Positions 28,133 to 39,193 of a stretch of 64,000 nucleotides of DNA are shown here, piece by piece. Source of the DNA: Bradyrhizobium guangzhouense (GTDB taxonomy: Bacteria; Pseudomonadota; Alphaproteobacteria; Rhizobiales; Xanthobacteraceae); assembly GCF_004114955.1 (NCBI RefSeq), contig NZ_CP030053.1, positions 3,224,001 through 3,288,000 on the forward strand. The letters are read 5' to 3'. The translations under genes were made by a program, and so were the position numbers. Position 1 is the first letter of the stretch. Each line of letters opens with the position of its first letter. The notes under the pieces were generated by a model, which was not told where the DNA came from, did not search any database, and saw only the letters and a program-made list of their open reading frames with translations.

Positions 28133-28324
28133 TCAGCTCTTCGGCGCGGTGACCGGAGGCGGACCGGCTTCGGGCGTTTTCTTCGGCTTCAGGGTGCCGG
28201 CATAGAACGAGACCAGCCACACCAGCAGCACGGCGAGGAGATAGACGCCCCAGGCCTGAGGCGGCGTCATGGCCCAGCGGATGAGGCCTTTGAAGGTGCG
28301 GGGCGGGGGGCTGTTGTCAGTCAT
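28133..28324 (-). CDS. Small single-span membrane protein
   Basis: 63 residues: a short charged N terminus, one membrane helix (AWGVYLLAVLLVWLVSFYAG) and a Pro/Lys-rich C terminus (TLKPKKTPEAGPPPVT). It lies 31 bases after the MFS gene on the same strand and may be co-transcribed. No family recognised. The ribosome site is weak, but composition and frame use look genuine. Confidence 0.6.
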   Translation of the reverse strand: MTDNSPPPRTFKGLIRWAMTPPQAWGVYLLAVLLVWLVSFYAGTLKPKKTPEAGPPPVTAPKS

Positions 28325-28355
28325 GCTGCGCTTGTGCGCGAAAGCGGCGGCATGG

Positions 28356-29513
28356 TCAATCCGGCCGCTTCTCCGCGCGGATCAGGAGCAGCGCGGCGAG
28401 TGCCGACAGGCTGAGCGCCGACGAGACCATCAGCACCTTGGCGCCCATCACGTCGATCAGCAGGCCGAAGGCCAGCGGCGCGACCGCCTGCGCCATCCGT
28501 GCCGGCGCGCCGATGATGCCGAGACGGAAGCCGAAATCCTTCGGGCCGAAGATCGCCAGCGGCAGCGTCCCGCGCGCAATCGTCAAAATGCCGTTGCCGG
28601 AGCCGTGCAGCAGCGCGAAGGCGGTCGCCGCCGGCGCACCGAAGATGGCGACGACGGCAGCTCCGATCGGGTGGGTGACGCAGGCAAGCCGGGTCGACCA
28701 TAGCGGATGGAAGCGGGAGAGGACGCTCGCTTCGAGAATCCGCGCGATCACCTGGGCCGGGCCGATCAACGCACCGGCCGCGATCGCCTCGACATGGCTT
28801 GCGCCGGTCGCCTCCAGGATGCGCGGGAAATGCACGGCCATGGCGCCGGTGACGGTCCAGACCGCGGCGAACACGAAGGCGAGCAGGATCATGGTGCGGT
28901 CAAGCGGGACGTGCGGCTTCTCGGCCGTCGCCGCAGCCTGTCTGGCGCCCTTGATCGAAGGCAGCATGAAGAAATTGAGCGGCAGGCCGATCAGGATGTT
29001 GGCGGCGGCCCAGGCGAAACAGGTATCGCGCCAGCCGACATGGGCGAGGCCCCAGGCGGTGAGCGGCCAGCCGACGGTCGAGGCGAATCCGGCCATCAAG
29101 GTGATGCCGGTGATGGGCCTGCGCGCCTCCGTGCCGTAGATGCGGCCGAGTGCGGCGAAGGCGGCGTCATAGAGTCCGATCGCCATGCCGATGCCGAGCA
29201 CGAACCAGGCAAATGTCATCACCGCGACAGACTGGGAGAGGCCGAGCAGCGCGAGGCCGGCAGCGATGGTCACGTTCGATGCGGACAGCACCTGTCGTCC
29301 GCCGACGAGGTCGATTTGTCGCCCGATGCGTGGACCCAGCAAGGCAGAGATGACCAGCGAGGCCGAGAACGCGCCAAAGATCCAATTCGTGGAGATGCCG
29401 AGATCGTTGGCCATGGGATCGGCCAGCAGGGCCGGCAGATAATAGCTGGAGGCCCAGGCCAGGGTCTGCGTCGTGCCGAGCGCGAGGATAATCGGAAGCT
29501 GGCGCTGGCTCAT
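28356..29513 (-). CDS. MFS transporter
   Basis: 385 residues with twelve predicted membrane segments and no signal peptide. The A-like motif between TM2 and TM3 reads GPRIGRQIDLVGGRQVL. Charged cytoplasmic central loop around KGARQAAATAEKPHVP. The family (an MFS group of YfiS/YbfB kind) exports or imports small molecules, but the substrate cannot be read. A 63-residue membrane protein follows it. Confidence 0.85.
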   Translation of the reverse strand: MSQRQLPIILALGTTQTLAWASSYYLPALLADPMANDLGISTNWIFGAFSASLVISALLGPRIGRQIDLVGGRQVLSASNVTIAAGLALLGLSQSVAVMTFAWFVLGIGMAIGLYDAAFAALGRIYGTEARRPITGITLMAGFASTVGWPLTAWGLAHVGWRDTCFAWAAANILIGLPLNFFMLPSIKGARQAAATAEKPHVPLDRTMILLAFVFAAVWTVTGAMAVHFPRILEATGASHVEAIAAGALIGPAQVIARILEASVLSRFHPLWSTRLACVTHPIGAAVVAIFGAPAATAFALLHGSGNGILTIARGTLPLAIFGPKDFGFRLGIIGAPARMAQAVAPLAFGLLIDVMGAKVLMVSSALSLSALAALLLIRAEKRPD

Positions 29514-29664
29514 GTCACTGAATTTCTGGCCCTTGGTGTCATCATTTGCATTTGCGGCCCGAGGCGAGAGCGCGTCAACAGCGTTCGCGGCATATTCGAC
29601 CTGCTGTCGGCGGGAGCCTTGGTTGCGGCCTTTCGCTCGTCACGAATGCACGCCATAATGGCGC

Positions 29665-30924
29665 ATGCAACTCACTTCCCGCCTTGCGCTGATGAACTGG
29701 CTGGCCGGCCAGGGGCTCACCGGTCTTCCCGAACCCGAACTCTTGCGCGGCTTTTGCGAGCGCTGCCGCGCCGAGGGGCTGGAACTCTCGCGCGGACTCG
29801 TGGTCATCGATACGCTGCATCCGATCTACGAGGGACGCGCGTTCCGTTGGAGCGACACGCCGACCAACGAAAGTGACGTCCACGAATACGGCTCGACGGC
29901 CGAGGGCGATGCGGCCAAGAACTGGCGCCGCTCGGTGTTCTATCATCTGCTCGAGCATGGCCACGACGAGATGGTGATCGACCTTGCCGATGCGCCCTCG
30001 CTCGATTTCTCGCAGATCGGCGAGCTCGCCGAAAACGGTCACCGCCACTTCCTGGCCTTCGTGCATCGCTTCGGCGAGACCGGAGCGCTCGGGCAGATGG
30101 ACTGCCTCTATTCGTACTGGACGACCCGGCGGGACGATGGCTTTACCGAAGCCGAGCTCGCCGCGCTGCGCGATCTCGTGCCGGTGCTGGGACTTGCGAT
30201 CAAATCGGCGCAGCAGGTCGATATCGTGCGGACGCTGGGGCGGGTCTATCTCGGACGCGATGCCTCCGAGCAGGTCCTGCGCGGACGCATCTCGCGCGGC
30301 GTCACCGAGCGCATCAAGGCCGTGCTCTGGTATTCGGACCTGCGCGGCTCGACCGGCATCAGCGAGAGCATCGGACCGGACGAGATCATCCCGTTCCTCA
30401 ACGACTATGCGCAGGCCGTGATCGACGCCATCCACGAGGCCGGTGGCGACGTGCTGAAGCTGATCGGCGATGGCGTGCTTGCGATGTTCTGGGGTGAAGA
30501 CATGGCCCATGCCCGCCGCGCCGCGCTGCGGGCCGAGCACCTGTTCCGCCAGAACGTCGCGGCGCTGAATGCACGCCGGGCGGCGGAGGGCCGTCCGATC
30601 ACGTCGGCCTATATCGGCTTGCATGTCGGTGAGGTTTTCTACGGCAATATCGGCAGCGAGGACCGGCTCGATTTCACCGTGGTGGGGCCGACCGTGAACG
30701 AGGTCAGCCGCATCGCCTCGATGAGCCGCTCGGTCGATCGCGAGTTGCTGGCGTCGGCCGAGTTCTACAAGGGCCTGGATGCCGCCGGCCGCCGCTATCT
30801 CGTCTCGACCGGCCGCTACGCGCTCCGCGGCATCGGCCGTGCGCAGGATCTCTACACGCTGGATCCCGAAGTCGATGCGAGCGAACCGGTGACGGGCAGC
30901 TACGAGCGTTACCTGGCGAACTAG
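29665..30924 (+). CDS. Class III adenylate/guanylate cyclase with an unassigned N-terminal domain
   Basis: 419 residues, cytosolic. The catalytic domain (about 213-400) carries metal-binding D225 (WYSDLRGST) and D269 (KLIGDGVLAMF). It also has K265, GLHVGEVFYGNIGS, and the DFTVVGPTVNEVSRI segment that carries the transition-state residues. The N-terminal ~190 residues are a globular domain (CERCRAEGLELSRGLVVID onwards) that could be a sensor, in which two Cys at 31 and 34 form a CxxC. Most such proteins make cAMP. No effector gene lies beside it. Confidence 0.9.
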   Translation: MQLTSRLALMNWLAGQGLTGLPEPELLRGFCERCRAEGLELSRGLVVIDTLHPIYEGRAFRWSDTPTNESDVHEYGSTAEGDAAKNWRRSVFYHLLEHGHDEMVIDLADAPSLDFSQIGELAENGHRHFLAFVHRFGETGALGQMDCLYSYWTTRRDDGFTEAELAALRDLVPVLGLAIKSAQQVDIVRTLGRVYLGRDASEQVLRGRISRGVTERIKAVLWYSDLRGSTGISESIGPDEIIPFLNDYAQAVIDAIHEAGGDVLKLIGDGVLAMFWGEDMAHARRAALRAEHLFRQNVAALNARRAAEGRPITSAYIGLHVGEVFYGNIGSEDRLDFTVVGPTVNEVSRIASMSRSVDRELLASAEFYKGLDAAGRRYLVSTGRYALRGIGRAQDLYTLDPEVDASEPVTGSYERYLAN

Positions 30925-30945
30925 CCCGGCTGTCTCCGCATACTC

Positions 30946-31031
30946 CGTCATTGCGAGCGCAGCGAAGCAATCGAGAATCCCTCAACGGAAAGATACTGGA
31001 TTGCTTCGTCGCTACGCTCCTCGCAATGACG
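30946..31031. repeat. Interspersed inverted repeat, type C (CGTCATTGCGAGCG)
   Basis: Left arm CGTCATTGCGAGCGCAGCGA (30946 on) and right arm ending CTCGCAATGACG (to 31031) are near-complementary with small insertions. It sits between the convergent cyclase and MFS genes, where it could terminate both. Confidence 0.75.
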
Positions 31032-31037
31032 GCTTGG

Positions 31038-32282
31038 CTAGCACCGCGCCGCAGCTTCGTCCCCCACCATCGCCGGTTGCCGGTCCAGCGCCACCGCCGG
31101 CGAGAGCCAGATCACCAGCGCCTGCACGCCGAACACGGCAGCGGCGAGATAGAGGCACGCTTCCGCGCTCCAGAGGCCGCCGACGATCGCGCCGAGCGCC
31201 GAGCCGAGCGGGCGGGCGCCGTAGCTCATGATGTTGATGGCGGAGACGCGGCCGAGCAGACGCGGCGGCGTCACCGCCTGACGCAATGTCGTGGTCGAGA
31301 TCACCCACAGGATCGGCCCGACGCCGAGCAGGAAGAAGCTCAGTGCCGCAAGCCAAGGCGAGGGCACCAGCACCGTCAGCACCATCACGATAGCTGCGAC
31401 GAAACCGGTGACCGGGCCGAGGCCGACCACAGTCCCGAAAGCGATGCGCTTCATCACGCGCGTGGCGAACAGCGCGCCGATCACCATGCCGACGCCGTAC
31501 ATCGTCAGCACCGTGCCGACGCCAGCCGCGGTCAGGCCAAGATGGCGCACGGCGTAGGGGACGAACACTGCAATTTGCAGGAACCAGCCGGTATTGAAGA
31601 TGAATTGCGTGATGAACACCGGTCGCAGCAGCGGATGGTGGAAGACGAAGCCCGCGCCCTCGCGGATGTCCTGGAACGGATGACGGCGCGGCATGGGCGC
31701 GCGCGCGGGCTCGTAGAGGCCGGACAGCAGCACCACGGCGACGGCCGAGAGCGCCGCAGCGAAGCCGAAGGCCGGGCTCGCGCCCCACCATCCCACCAGC
31801 GCGCCGCCGAGCGCGGGACCGCTTGCAAAGGCGATCGTGCGCGCAAGCTCGATGCGGGCATTCGCGGCCGGCAACAGCTCTGCGCTCACGAGCGAAGGCA
31901 CCAACGCCGGCGCGGCCACGCTATAGACGACGGTGCCGCAGACGGCTGCGAAACCGAGCAGCGCCAGCAGCGGCAGGGTGAGCGCGCCAAGAGCGAGCAG
32001 GAGCACGATTGTTCCCAACGCCACCGCCCGCAGCGCCTCGGCCCCGGCCATCAGAGCGCGGCGCGAGATGCGGTCGGCGAGCAGCCCGGCGGGAATAGCG
32101 AACAGGACGAAGGGCAGGGTCAGCGCGGTCTGGAGCACGCCGGTCTGGCCCTCGGCGTCGCCCAACGTCAGCACGGCGACGATGGGGGCGGCAGCCAGCG
32201 CGATCTGCTCGGCCGATTGCGCCGTGAGGTTGGACCAGGCGAGGCGGTTGAAGGTGTCGGGGAGGCGAGGGACATTTGACAT
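31038..32282 (-). CDS. MFS transporter (EntS/MFS_3-like)
   Basis: 414 residues from ATG 32282 (MSNVPRLPDTFNRLAWSN); the longer frame to 32315 adds an implausible start. Twelve segments are predicted, with GLLADRISRRALM between TM2 and TM3 and PRRHPFQDIREGAGF in the central loop. This resembles the group that includes the enterobactin exporter EntS. It is divergent from mntH across 170 bases. Export substrate unknown; a link to metal handling is only suggested by the neighbour. Confidence 0.85.
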   Translation of the reverse strand: MSNVPRLPDTFNRLAWSNLTAQSAEQIALAAAPIVAVLTLGDAEGQTGVLQTALTLPFVLFAIPAGLLADRISRRALMAGAEALRAVALGTIVLLLALGALTLPLLALLGFAAVCGTVVYSVAAPALVPSLVSAELLPAANARIELARTIAFASGPALGGALVGWWGASPAFGFAAALSAVAVVLLSGLYEPARAPMPRRHPFQDIREGAGFVFHHPLLRPVFITQFIFNTGWFLQIAVFVPYAVRHLGLTAAGVGTVLTMYGVGMVIGALFATRVMKRIAFGTVVGLGPVTGFVAAIVMVLTVLVPSPWLAALSFFLLGVGPILWVISTTTLRQAVTPPRLLGRVSAINIMSYGARPLGSALGAIVGGLWSAEACLYLAAAVFGVQALVIWLSPAVALDRQPAMVGDEAAARC

Positions 32283-32402
32283 GGCGCATTTCCTGCAAAC
32301 TCGTGATGCCGCCATTATCCGCGTCCGGGAGCGGTCAAACCCACCCGCTTCCCGACAGGGCGGGCAAAATGCACCCTGGCAGCGGGAACCGCGGCGGCTA
32401 GA

Positions 32403-32425
32403 TGCAGTTGCAAATGAGTTGCAAT
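32403..32425 (+). promoter_or_regulatory. Candidate Mur (manganese) operator upstream of mntH
   Basis: Three direct hexamers TGCAGT (32403), TGCAAA (32409) and TGCAAT (32420) lie within 23 bases, about 30 bases before the mntH start, where a repressor would block transcription. In B. japonicum mntH is repressed by the Fur-family protein Mur with manganese. The site assignment is my inference. Confidence 0.45.
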
Positions 32426-32452
32426 AAGGGCTGACTCCGGTATTGTGCCAAC

Positions 32453-33802
32453 ATGGATGCCCGATCGCCTGATCTGATCTCCGACACGGCCTGGCGCAAA
32501 GATGCGCCGGCGACCAAGAGCTTGGCCGAGGTGAATGCCTCGGTAGCGATCCCCGCGGCGGGGGCGTGGTGGCGGCGGCTGCTCGCCTTTGTCGGCCCGG
32601 GCTACATGGTCTCGGTCGGCTACATGGACCCCGGCAATTGGGCGACCGACCTCGCCGGTGGGTCGAGGTTCGGCTACACGCTGCTCTCGGTCATCCTGCT
32701 CTCGAACCTGATGGCGATCCTGCTGCAGTCGCTGGCGGCACGGCTCGGCATCGTCACCGACCGCGATCTGGCGCAGGCCTGCCGCGCCACCTATTCGCCC
32801 GCGATGAACCTTTTGCTCTGGCTCGCCTGCGAAGCCGCGATCATCGCCTGCGATCTCGCCGAGGTGATCGGCACCGCGATCGCGCTGAAACTTTTGTTCG
32901 GGATTCCCCTGGTCGGCGGCGCGCTGATCGCCGCGCTCGACGCGTTCCTGCTGCTTGTCCTGATGAACCGGGGCTTCCGCTTCCTCGAAGCCTTCGTGAT
33001 GGCCCTGCTGGCAGTGATCGCGGTCTGCTTCGCGGTCCAGATCGTGGCCGCGTCGCCGCCGGTCGCCGAGGTGTTGCGCGGCTTTGCGCCGAAGAGCGAG
33101 ATCTTCACCAATTCCGAGATGCTCTACATCGCGATCGGCATCATCGGTGCGACCGTGATGCCGCATAATCTCTATCTGCACTCCTCGATCGTGCAGACGC
33201 GCGCCTATGCGCGCAATGACGAGGGGCGCCGCGAGGCGATCAAATGGGCGACGACGGATTCCACCATCGCGCTGATGCTGGCGCTGTTCGTCAACGCTGC
33301 GATCCTCGTGGTGGCGGCCGCGACGTTCCACACCAGCGGCCATTCCGACGTCGCCGAGATCGGCCAGGCCTTCGAGTTGCTGTCGCCGCTGCTCGGCCTC
33401 GGCATCGCCTCGACATTGTTCGCGGTGGCGCTGCTCGCCTCGGGCCTCAATTCAACCGTCACCGCGACGCTCGCCGGCCAGATCGTGATGGAAGGCTTTC
33501 TGGACCTGCGCCTGCCGAGCTGGGCGCGCCGCCTCGTCACGCGAGGCATCGCCATCATTCCCGTGATCGTGGTCACCGCGATCTATGGCGAAAGGGGGAC
33601 TGCGGATTTGCTGGTGTTCAGCCAGGTCGTGCTGTCGATGCAGCTTCCTTTCGCCGTGATCCCGCTGGTGCGTTTCGTCTCCGACCGCCGCAAGATGGGG
33701 CAGTTCGCGATCACACCCTATGTTGCTGCGATCGCGTGGATCGTCGCGGGCGTGATCGTGATTTTGAACGTGAAGCTGCTGGTGGATACGCTGTTCGGGT
33801 AA
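32453..33802 (+). CDS. mntH: Nramp-family manganese (divalent metal) transporter
   Basis: 449 residues, eleven membrane segments. Substrate-binding motifs are intact: [12 protein letters not shown] (D59, N62) in TM1 and MPHNLYLHS (M236, H238) in TM6. An N-terminal cytosolic extension of about 40 residues precedes TM1. It imports Mn2+ with protons. In B. japonicum MntH is the main manganese importer, and the three TGCA hexamers upstream fit manganese regulation. Confidence 0.93.
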   Translation: MDARSPDLISDTAWRKDAPATKSLAEVNASVAIPAAGAWWRRLLAFVGPGYMVSVGYMDPGNWATDLAGGSRFGYTLLSVILLSNLMAILLQSLAARLGIVTDRDLAQACRATYSPAMNLLLWLACEAAIIACDLAEVIGTAIALKLLFGIPLVGGALIAALDAFLLLVLMNRGFRFLEAFVMALLAVIAVCFAVQIVAASPPVAEVLRGFAPKSEIFTNSEMLYIAIGIIGATVMPHNLYLHSSIVQTRAYARNDEGRREAIKWATTDSTIALMLALFVNAAILVVAAATFHTSGHSDVAEIGQAFELLSPLLGLGIASTLFAVALLASGLNSTVTATLAGQIVMEGFLDLRLPSWARRLVTRGIAIIPVIVVTAIYGERGTADLLVFSQVVLSMQLPFAVIPLVRFVSDRRKMGQFAITPYVAAIAWIVAGVIVILNVKLLVDTLFG

Positions 33803-33807
33803 GCGCG

Positions 33808-34584
33808 CTAATCCTGCGGCTCGGACGCCCCATCGCCTTGCGCATCGATGCGCAGCCAGCCTGACGGGGCGAGGCGCTGCTGCGGCAGGAAGCGGGCCTT
33901 GTAGTCCATCTTCTTGGAGCCCTCGATCCAGTAGCCGAGATAGACGTAAGGCAGGCCTTGCCGGCGCGCGCGGGCGATGTGGTCGAGGATCATGAAGGTG
34001 CCCATCGAGCGGGAGACCTGGCTCGGCTCGAAGAAGGAGTAGACCATCGACAGGCCGTCGCTGAGCACGTCGGTGAGTGCGACCGCGATCAGCTCCTCGC
34101 CGCGACCAGTGACGCCGCTGTCAGGGCCGCGTCTGCGGTATTCGATGATGCGGGTCTCGACATGGCTATCCTCGACCATCATGGCGTAGTCGAGCACGGT
34201 CATGTCGGCCATGCCGCCGTGGCGGTGGCGGGCGTCGAGATAGGCGCGGAACACCGAATATTGCTCTGACGTCGGCACCGCGCTGCGCTGCTCGCCGATG
34301 ATGTCGGCATTGCGCGCCATCACCTTGCGGAAGTTGCGGGACGGGCGGAACTCGTTGGCGACGACGCGGACCGAAACGCAGGCCCGGCACTGGTCGCAGG
34401 CCGGCCGGTAGGCGATCGACTGGCTGCGGCGGAACCCGCCATGGGTCAGGAGATCGTTGAGGTCGCCGGCGCGTTCCCCCACGAGGTGCGTAAACACCTT
34501 GCGCTCATGCCGGCCCGGCAGATACGGGCAGGGGGACGGCGCCGTGAGGTAAAATTGTGGGGTGTCGCGCGAGTGCTGGGTCAA
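33808..34584 (-). CDS. bpt: Aspartate/glutamate leucyltransferase (Bpt)
   Basis: 258 residues. It transfers Leu (from Leu-tRNA) onto N-terminal Asp/Glu of proteins for ClpS/ClpAP degradation. Landmarks: [69 protein letters not shown] and [17 protein letters not shown], which match the ATE_N and ATE_C halves. Start is TTG 34584 ([13 protein letters not shown] in frame); a GGAGG lies 11 bases before it. It converges with mntH (6-base gap). Confidence 0.93.
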   Translation of the reverse strand: MTQHSRDTPQFYLTAPSPCPYLPGRHERKVFTHLVGERAGDLNDLLTHGGFRRSQSIAYRPACDQCRACVSVRVVANEFRPSRNFRKVMARNADIIGEQRSAVPTSEQYSVFRAYLDARHRHGGMADMTVLDYAMMVEDSHVETRIIEYRRRGPDSGVTGRGEELIAVALTDVLSDGLSMVYSFFEPSQVSRSMGTFMILDHIARARRQGLPYVYLGYWIEGSKKMDYKARFLPQQRLAPSGWLRIDAQGDGASEPQD

Positions 34585-34714
34585 GGGACGTCGTGGGCCT
34601 CCGAACTGAGTATCAGCATCGCGCTACGAAAGCTCCCGGTCAATCGGTCCGCTCGGCTGGTCAGATCAGCCAGTCTAGCGGATCCGGGTTAGTGGGTCCT
34701 TGATCGCCGTGGCC

Positions 34715-35260
34715 TCACCAGGTCCTCGCGGTCTGGGGCGCGGGTGCGCGAACGGAATTGTTGATCACGACCGTCCCCAGCACGAAATCGTGCAGCAAGC
34801 GCCGGCGGCCGTTGAAGAGGCCGACGAGAACCACGAAGGGCGAGAGGAACGAGACCGAGACCCAGAACAGCACGGCATGGGTGGCGCCGAGGACAAAATA
34901 GCCGGGCGCGCCGTACCAGGTGCGCAACTCCAGGTCCATGATCCGCATCCCGACGGTCGCCGACGAGGGACCACCGATGCAGGCGCCGTAATAGACGATT
35001 GCCCAGATCACGGAGGCCGGCCAGGCCAGCCAGAACAGTGCCCAGCCGATGCCCAGCGTCACCACGCCGAACACGGCGATGAAGATGTAGCCGAGGATGA
35101 CGGGAACGGAGATCACGACCATGTCGATCAGGAACGCAAATGCCCGCCGCGTCGCAACGCCGCGGAACAGCTCCGGATGCAGGTAAGGATCGTAGGCGTG
35201 CGGCTGCGCGCCGCCGTCATTGCGCCAGGGGCGCGAATTGCCCGAGTCCGAATACGACAT
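34715..35260 (-). CDS. RDD-family membrane protein
   Basis: 181 residues from ATG 35260, preceded by GGGAGGACGGAC. An N-terminal cytosolic tail (MSYSDSGNSRPWRND) leads into the RDD domain: ATRRAFAFLIDMVVISVPV supplies the R and D residues, then membrane segments and a second ATVGMRIMDLELRTW motif, ending with LLHDFVLGTVVIN. Function of RDD proteins is mostly ion or metabolite transport; here unknown. An upstream frame to 35341 is not supported. Confidence 0.85.
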   Translation of the reverse strand: MSYSDSGNSRPWRNDGGAQPHAYDPYLHPELFRGVATRRAFAFLIDMVVISVPVILGYIFIAVFGVVTLGIGWALFWLAWPASVIWAIVYYGACIGGPSSATVGMRIMDLELRTWYGAPGYFVLGATHAVLFWVSVSFLSPFVVLVGLFNGRRRLLHDFVLGTVVINNSVRAPAPQTARTW

Positions 35261-35404
35261 GTCCGTCCTCCCAAGGGAAACTTCCGAGGCAGGACATGGG
35301 AACAGGCCCTTCCCCTGCCAAGGGCGCAGCGCGATTAACAAGCCGAAATATTCCGGCGATTCGGGGGCGGGCGATTATGACGTGAGAGCCGGCACTCAGG
35401 TGCC

Positions 35405-35497
35405 GTAGGGTGGATTAGCGTAGCGTATTCCACCACTGTTCGTATCCACGGAGGCGGAAGTGGTGGATTACGCCTTCGGCTAACTAATCCACCCTAC
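35405..35497. repeat. Intergenic inverted repeat, type A, diverged copy
   Basis: Left arm GTAGGGTGGATTAGCG (from 35405) and right arm ending CTAATCCACCCTAC (to 35497). The arms pair with a few mismatches and enlarged spacer relative to the 19927-20008 copy. It lies between hemB and the RDD gene. Confidence 0.8.
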
Positions 35498-35502
35498 GAC
35501 AC

Positions 35503-37200
<1,698 letters not shown>

Positions 37201-37210
37201 GGCTGCAAAC

Positions 37211-37334
37211 TCTCGTGCCCGGGACGCTGCGCGGCACGCAGTGATGCGCTGCTGAGCCGGGGCCCATCTCTCCACGATCTCGGTTTTGGCTTTCTGGATC
37301 CCGGATCTTCGCTGCGCTTGTCCGGGACACGAGA
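37211..37334. repeat. Degenerate interspersed inverted repeat with GTCCCGGAC-type core
   Basis: TCTCGTGCCCGGGA (37211-37224) pairs imperfectly with TCCGGGACACGAGA (37321-37334), with CGCTGCGC segments inside. It is related to the type B hairpin after parC. It starts 10 bases after the DUF6163-like gene. The remaining sequence up to 37560 is featureless. Confidence 0.55.
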
Positions 37335-37569
37335 GCAGAGGGTGCGGAGTCGTGGTGACTTGGTTGACCGCTGGTTGCTTCAAATTCGAGGTAAGTTTTC
37401 GTTGACCTAGCGATATCCGCCACAGCTCTTACGCGTGCGTTTCGAAACGGGGCGGGGCTGTTCTGGAATGCGACAGAAGGGGCGGACGGAGGGTGAACAG
37501 GACCTTGCCACGGTCAACAGACGGTTGCGAAAAGTGCTTGTGGCACAGGCTTAATCCGCAATTCACTGT

Positions 37570-37604
37570 CTTAAATTCATGATCTCTTTATTCTCTTATT
37601 TAAG
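37570..37604. promoter_or_regulatory. Inverted repeat CTTAAAT-N21-ATTTAAG upstream of the MarR gene
   Basis: Two perfect 7-base arms (37570-37576 and 37598-37604) lie about 95 bases before the regulator start in an AT-rich stretch. A candidate site for autoregulation or a promoter region; nothing confirms it. Confidence 0.3.
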
Positions 37605-37699
37605 CCGATCTTCAAACGGCCCCCTTAAGTTGGACCTATCAGACGGAACACAAGTTGCGTCGAATAAGTGTCGATAAAAACGACAACAGGGGAAGTGTC

Positions 37700-38218
37700 A
37701 TGATGAAAGCCGTCGCAACTGCGGCAGATACCGCAGAGCGCGTTTCCGGCCCGCAGGGTTCGGTTCAGTCGCTCTATCTGGAAGCTCTGACTCTGGTGGA
37801 GCGGCTGCATCGCCGGCTCCTCGACGTGATCAAGGACGAGTTCGATCGTCGTGGCCGCGCCGACATCAATTCCGTGCAGGCGCTCCTGCTCTATAACATC
37901 GGCGACAAGGAGCTGACCGCGGGCGAACTGCGCACGCGCGGTTACTATCTCGGCTCCAACGTCTCCTACAATCTGAAGAAGCTCGTCGAGCTCGGCTTCC
38001 TCGATCATCAGCGCTCGCGCGTTGATCGCCGCTCGGTGCGAATCCGCCTGACGCCGCAGGGCCAGGAAGTCCGCCGCATCGTCGACAGCCTCTACCAGAA
38101 GCACGTCAAGACGGTGGAGCAGGTCGGTGGCATCTCCGGCGAGGAGTTCTCGACCCTCAACAAGTCGCTGCACCGCCTCGAGCGGTTCTGGACCGACCAG
38201 ATCCTGTATCGCCTCTGA
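37700..38218 (+). CDS. ldtR: MarR-family winged-helix regulator resembling LdtR
   Basis: 172 residues from ATG 37700 with AGGGGAAG before it; an upstream frame to 37655 is not credible. The core SLYLEALTLVERLHRRLLDVIKD dimerisation helix, GDKELTAGELRTRGYYLGSNVSYNLKK winged-helix recognition and SRVDRRSVRIRLT wing are clear. LdtR of Liberibacter controls an L,D-transpeptidase and responds to phenolics such as phloretin; the symbol rests on my recall of that family. Target genes are not in the window. Confidence 0.75.
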   Translation: MMKAVATAADTAERVSGPQGSVQSLYLEALTLVERLHRRLLDVIKDEFDRRGRADINSVQALLLYNIGDKELTAGELRTRGYYLGSNVSYNLKKLVELGFLDHQRSRVDRRSVRIRLTPQGQEVRRIVDSLYQKHVKTVEQVGGISGEEFSTLNKSLHRLERFWTDQILYRL

Positions 38219-38416
38219 GTTCTAGAAGGGATCAAGGCCAAGCCGGCCCCCAACAAGACCGGCAGGTCTCCCAACGTGCCTGACTTCCCCAAGCGCGTCG
38301 GCCCGGCTTGTCCCGGACCGGCGCGTTTTGACGCCTTTTCGCGCTTGCGAAAAAATGGCCAGTAGGGTGGAACCAGAATCTCGCGTCGCAGTTGTCTCTG
38401 CGGATCGGAGGATGCG

Positions 38417-38650
38417 ATGCTGGTCGAGCGCGGGATACAGGCAATGAACGTCGAGCTCGTGAGCGATGCCTACGCCATCGCCGCGAACTACCTCCGCCGC
38501 TCCGGCGCGATCCCCGACACGCTTGTCACCAATGAACGCCTGCTCGAGGTCATCATCAAGCTGCTTCAGCACGGCGAATTCAACAAGATCAGGCTCGCCA
38601 ACAAGGCCATTGTCAGGTTCGAGGCGCTATCCGCTGCCCGAGCCGCCTGA
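38417..38650 (+). CDS. Small conserved-looking hypothetical protein
   Basis: 77 residues from ATG 38417, preceded by GGAGG (38406). An all-helical acidic-basic protein (MNVELVSDAYAIAANYLRRSGAIPD, then LLEVIIKLLQHGEFNKIRLANKAI). No signal or membrane segment. I do not recognise it. It lies 39 bases before the next small gene and may share a transcript. An alternative start is ATG 38444. Confidence 0.6.
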   Translation: MLVERGIQAMNVELVSDAYAIAANYLRRSGAIPDTLVTNERLLEVIIKLLQHGEFNKIRLANKAIVRFEALSAARAA

Positions 38651-38689
38651 TCACGACTCCGAAAATCGCAGAGAAAACCAGAGGGTGCC

Positions 38690-38911
38690 ATGGAAGCCGC
38701 CATCGACCGCATCATGCAGACCTATGACCTGCTCGCCAACCGCACGTCCGCGGCGAGCGCAGAGGCGCGGGAAAAGGTGACAAACTATCTCAACACCCTG
38801 ATGGAAGCCGGCGAGAAGGACACCCACAGGTTGACGGTCTGCGGCCTGACCTATCTGCGTCAGCTCGACGGCAGCGTCGACCCGGTGAAGGCGGGGTATA
38901 CCGGGCTGTAG
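38690..38911 (+). CDS. Small helical hypothetical protein
   Basis: 73 residues: MEAAIDRIMQTYDLLANRTS, AREKVTNYLNTLMEAGEKD, then HRLTVCGLTYLRQLDG. One Cys. Two helices and a short third are predicted by pattern. No family recognised. Start is supported by AGGGTGCC upstream. It sits between the 38417 gene and glyA. Confidence 0.6.
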   Translation: MEAAIDRIMQTYDLLANRTSAASAEAREKVTNYLNTLMEAGEKDTHRLTVCGLTYLRQLDGSVDPVKAGYTGL

Positions 38912-39193
38912 ACGGACTGCAGGCCGAGCCTGGCCAGTCTGACCTTTGAGGGGCCACCAGGTGCCATGGGCTGGAATTAGGGCTGCTCCGCCTCTCAATG
39001 CCACGGACGTCCGTAAGCTTGCGGGGCCTCCAACCGGGTCATCTCCACCATATCTGGCATAAATCCCGCGTCCGACCCGCAAATGCTTGGCCTGTTGCGG
39101 GCGATGTGGTAGATCGCGCTCGCCGCTTCCGATCGCCACACCAGACCCGCCCGTAGCCCGCCAAAAGGCTGCGGCGGTGGAGATATTCGCAAG

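Noticed and set aside
37530..37560. Sigma-54 promoter (TGGCAC at about 37540)
   Set aside because: The -12 GC element is not at the required spacing.
38912..39193. Riboswitch upstream of glyA
   Set aside because: The gap is long enough, but I could not find a conserved riboswitch core or a convincing expression platform.
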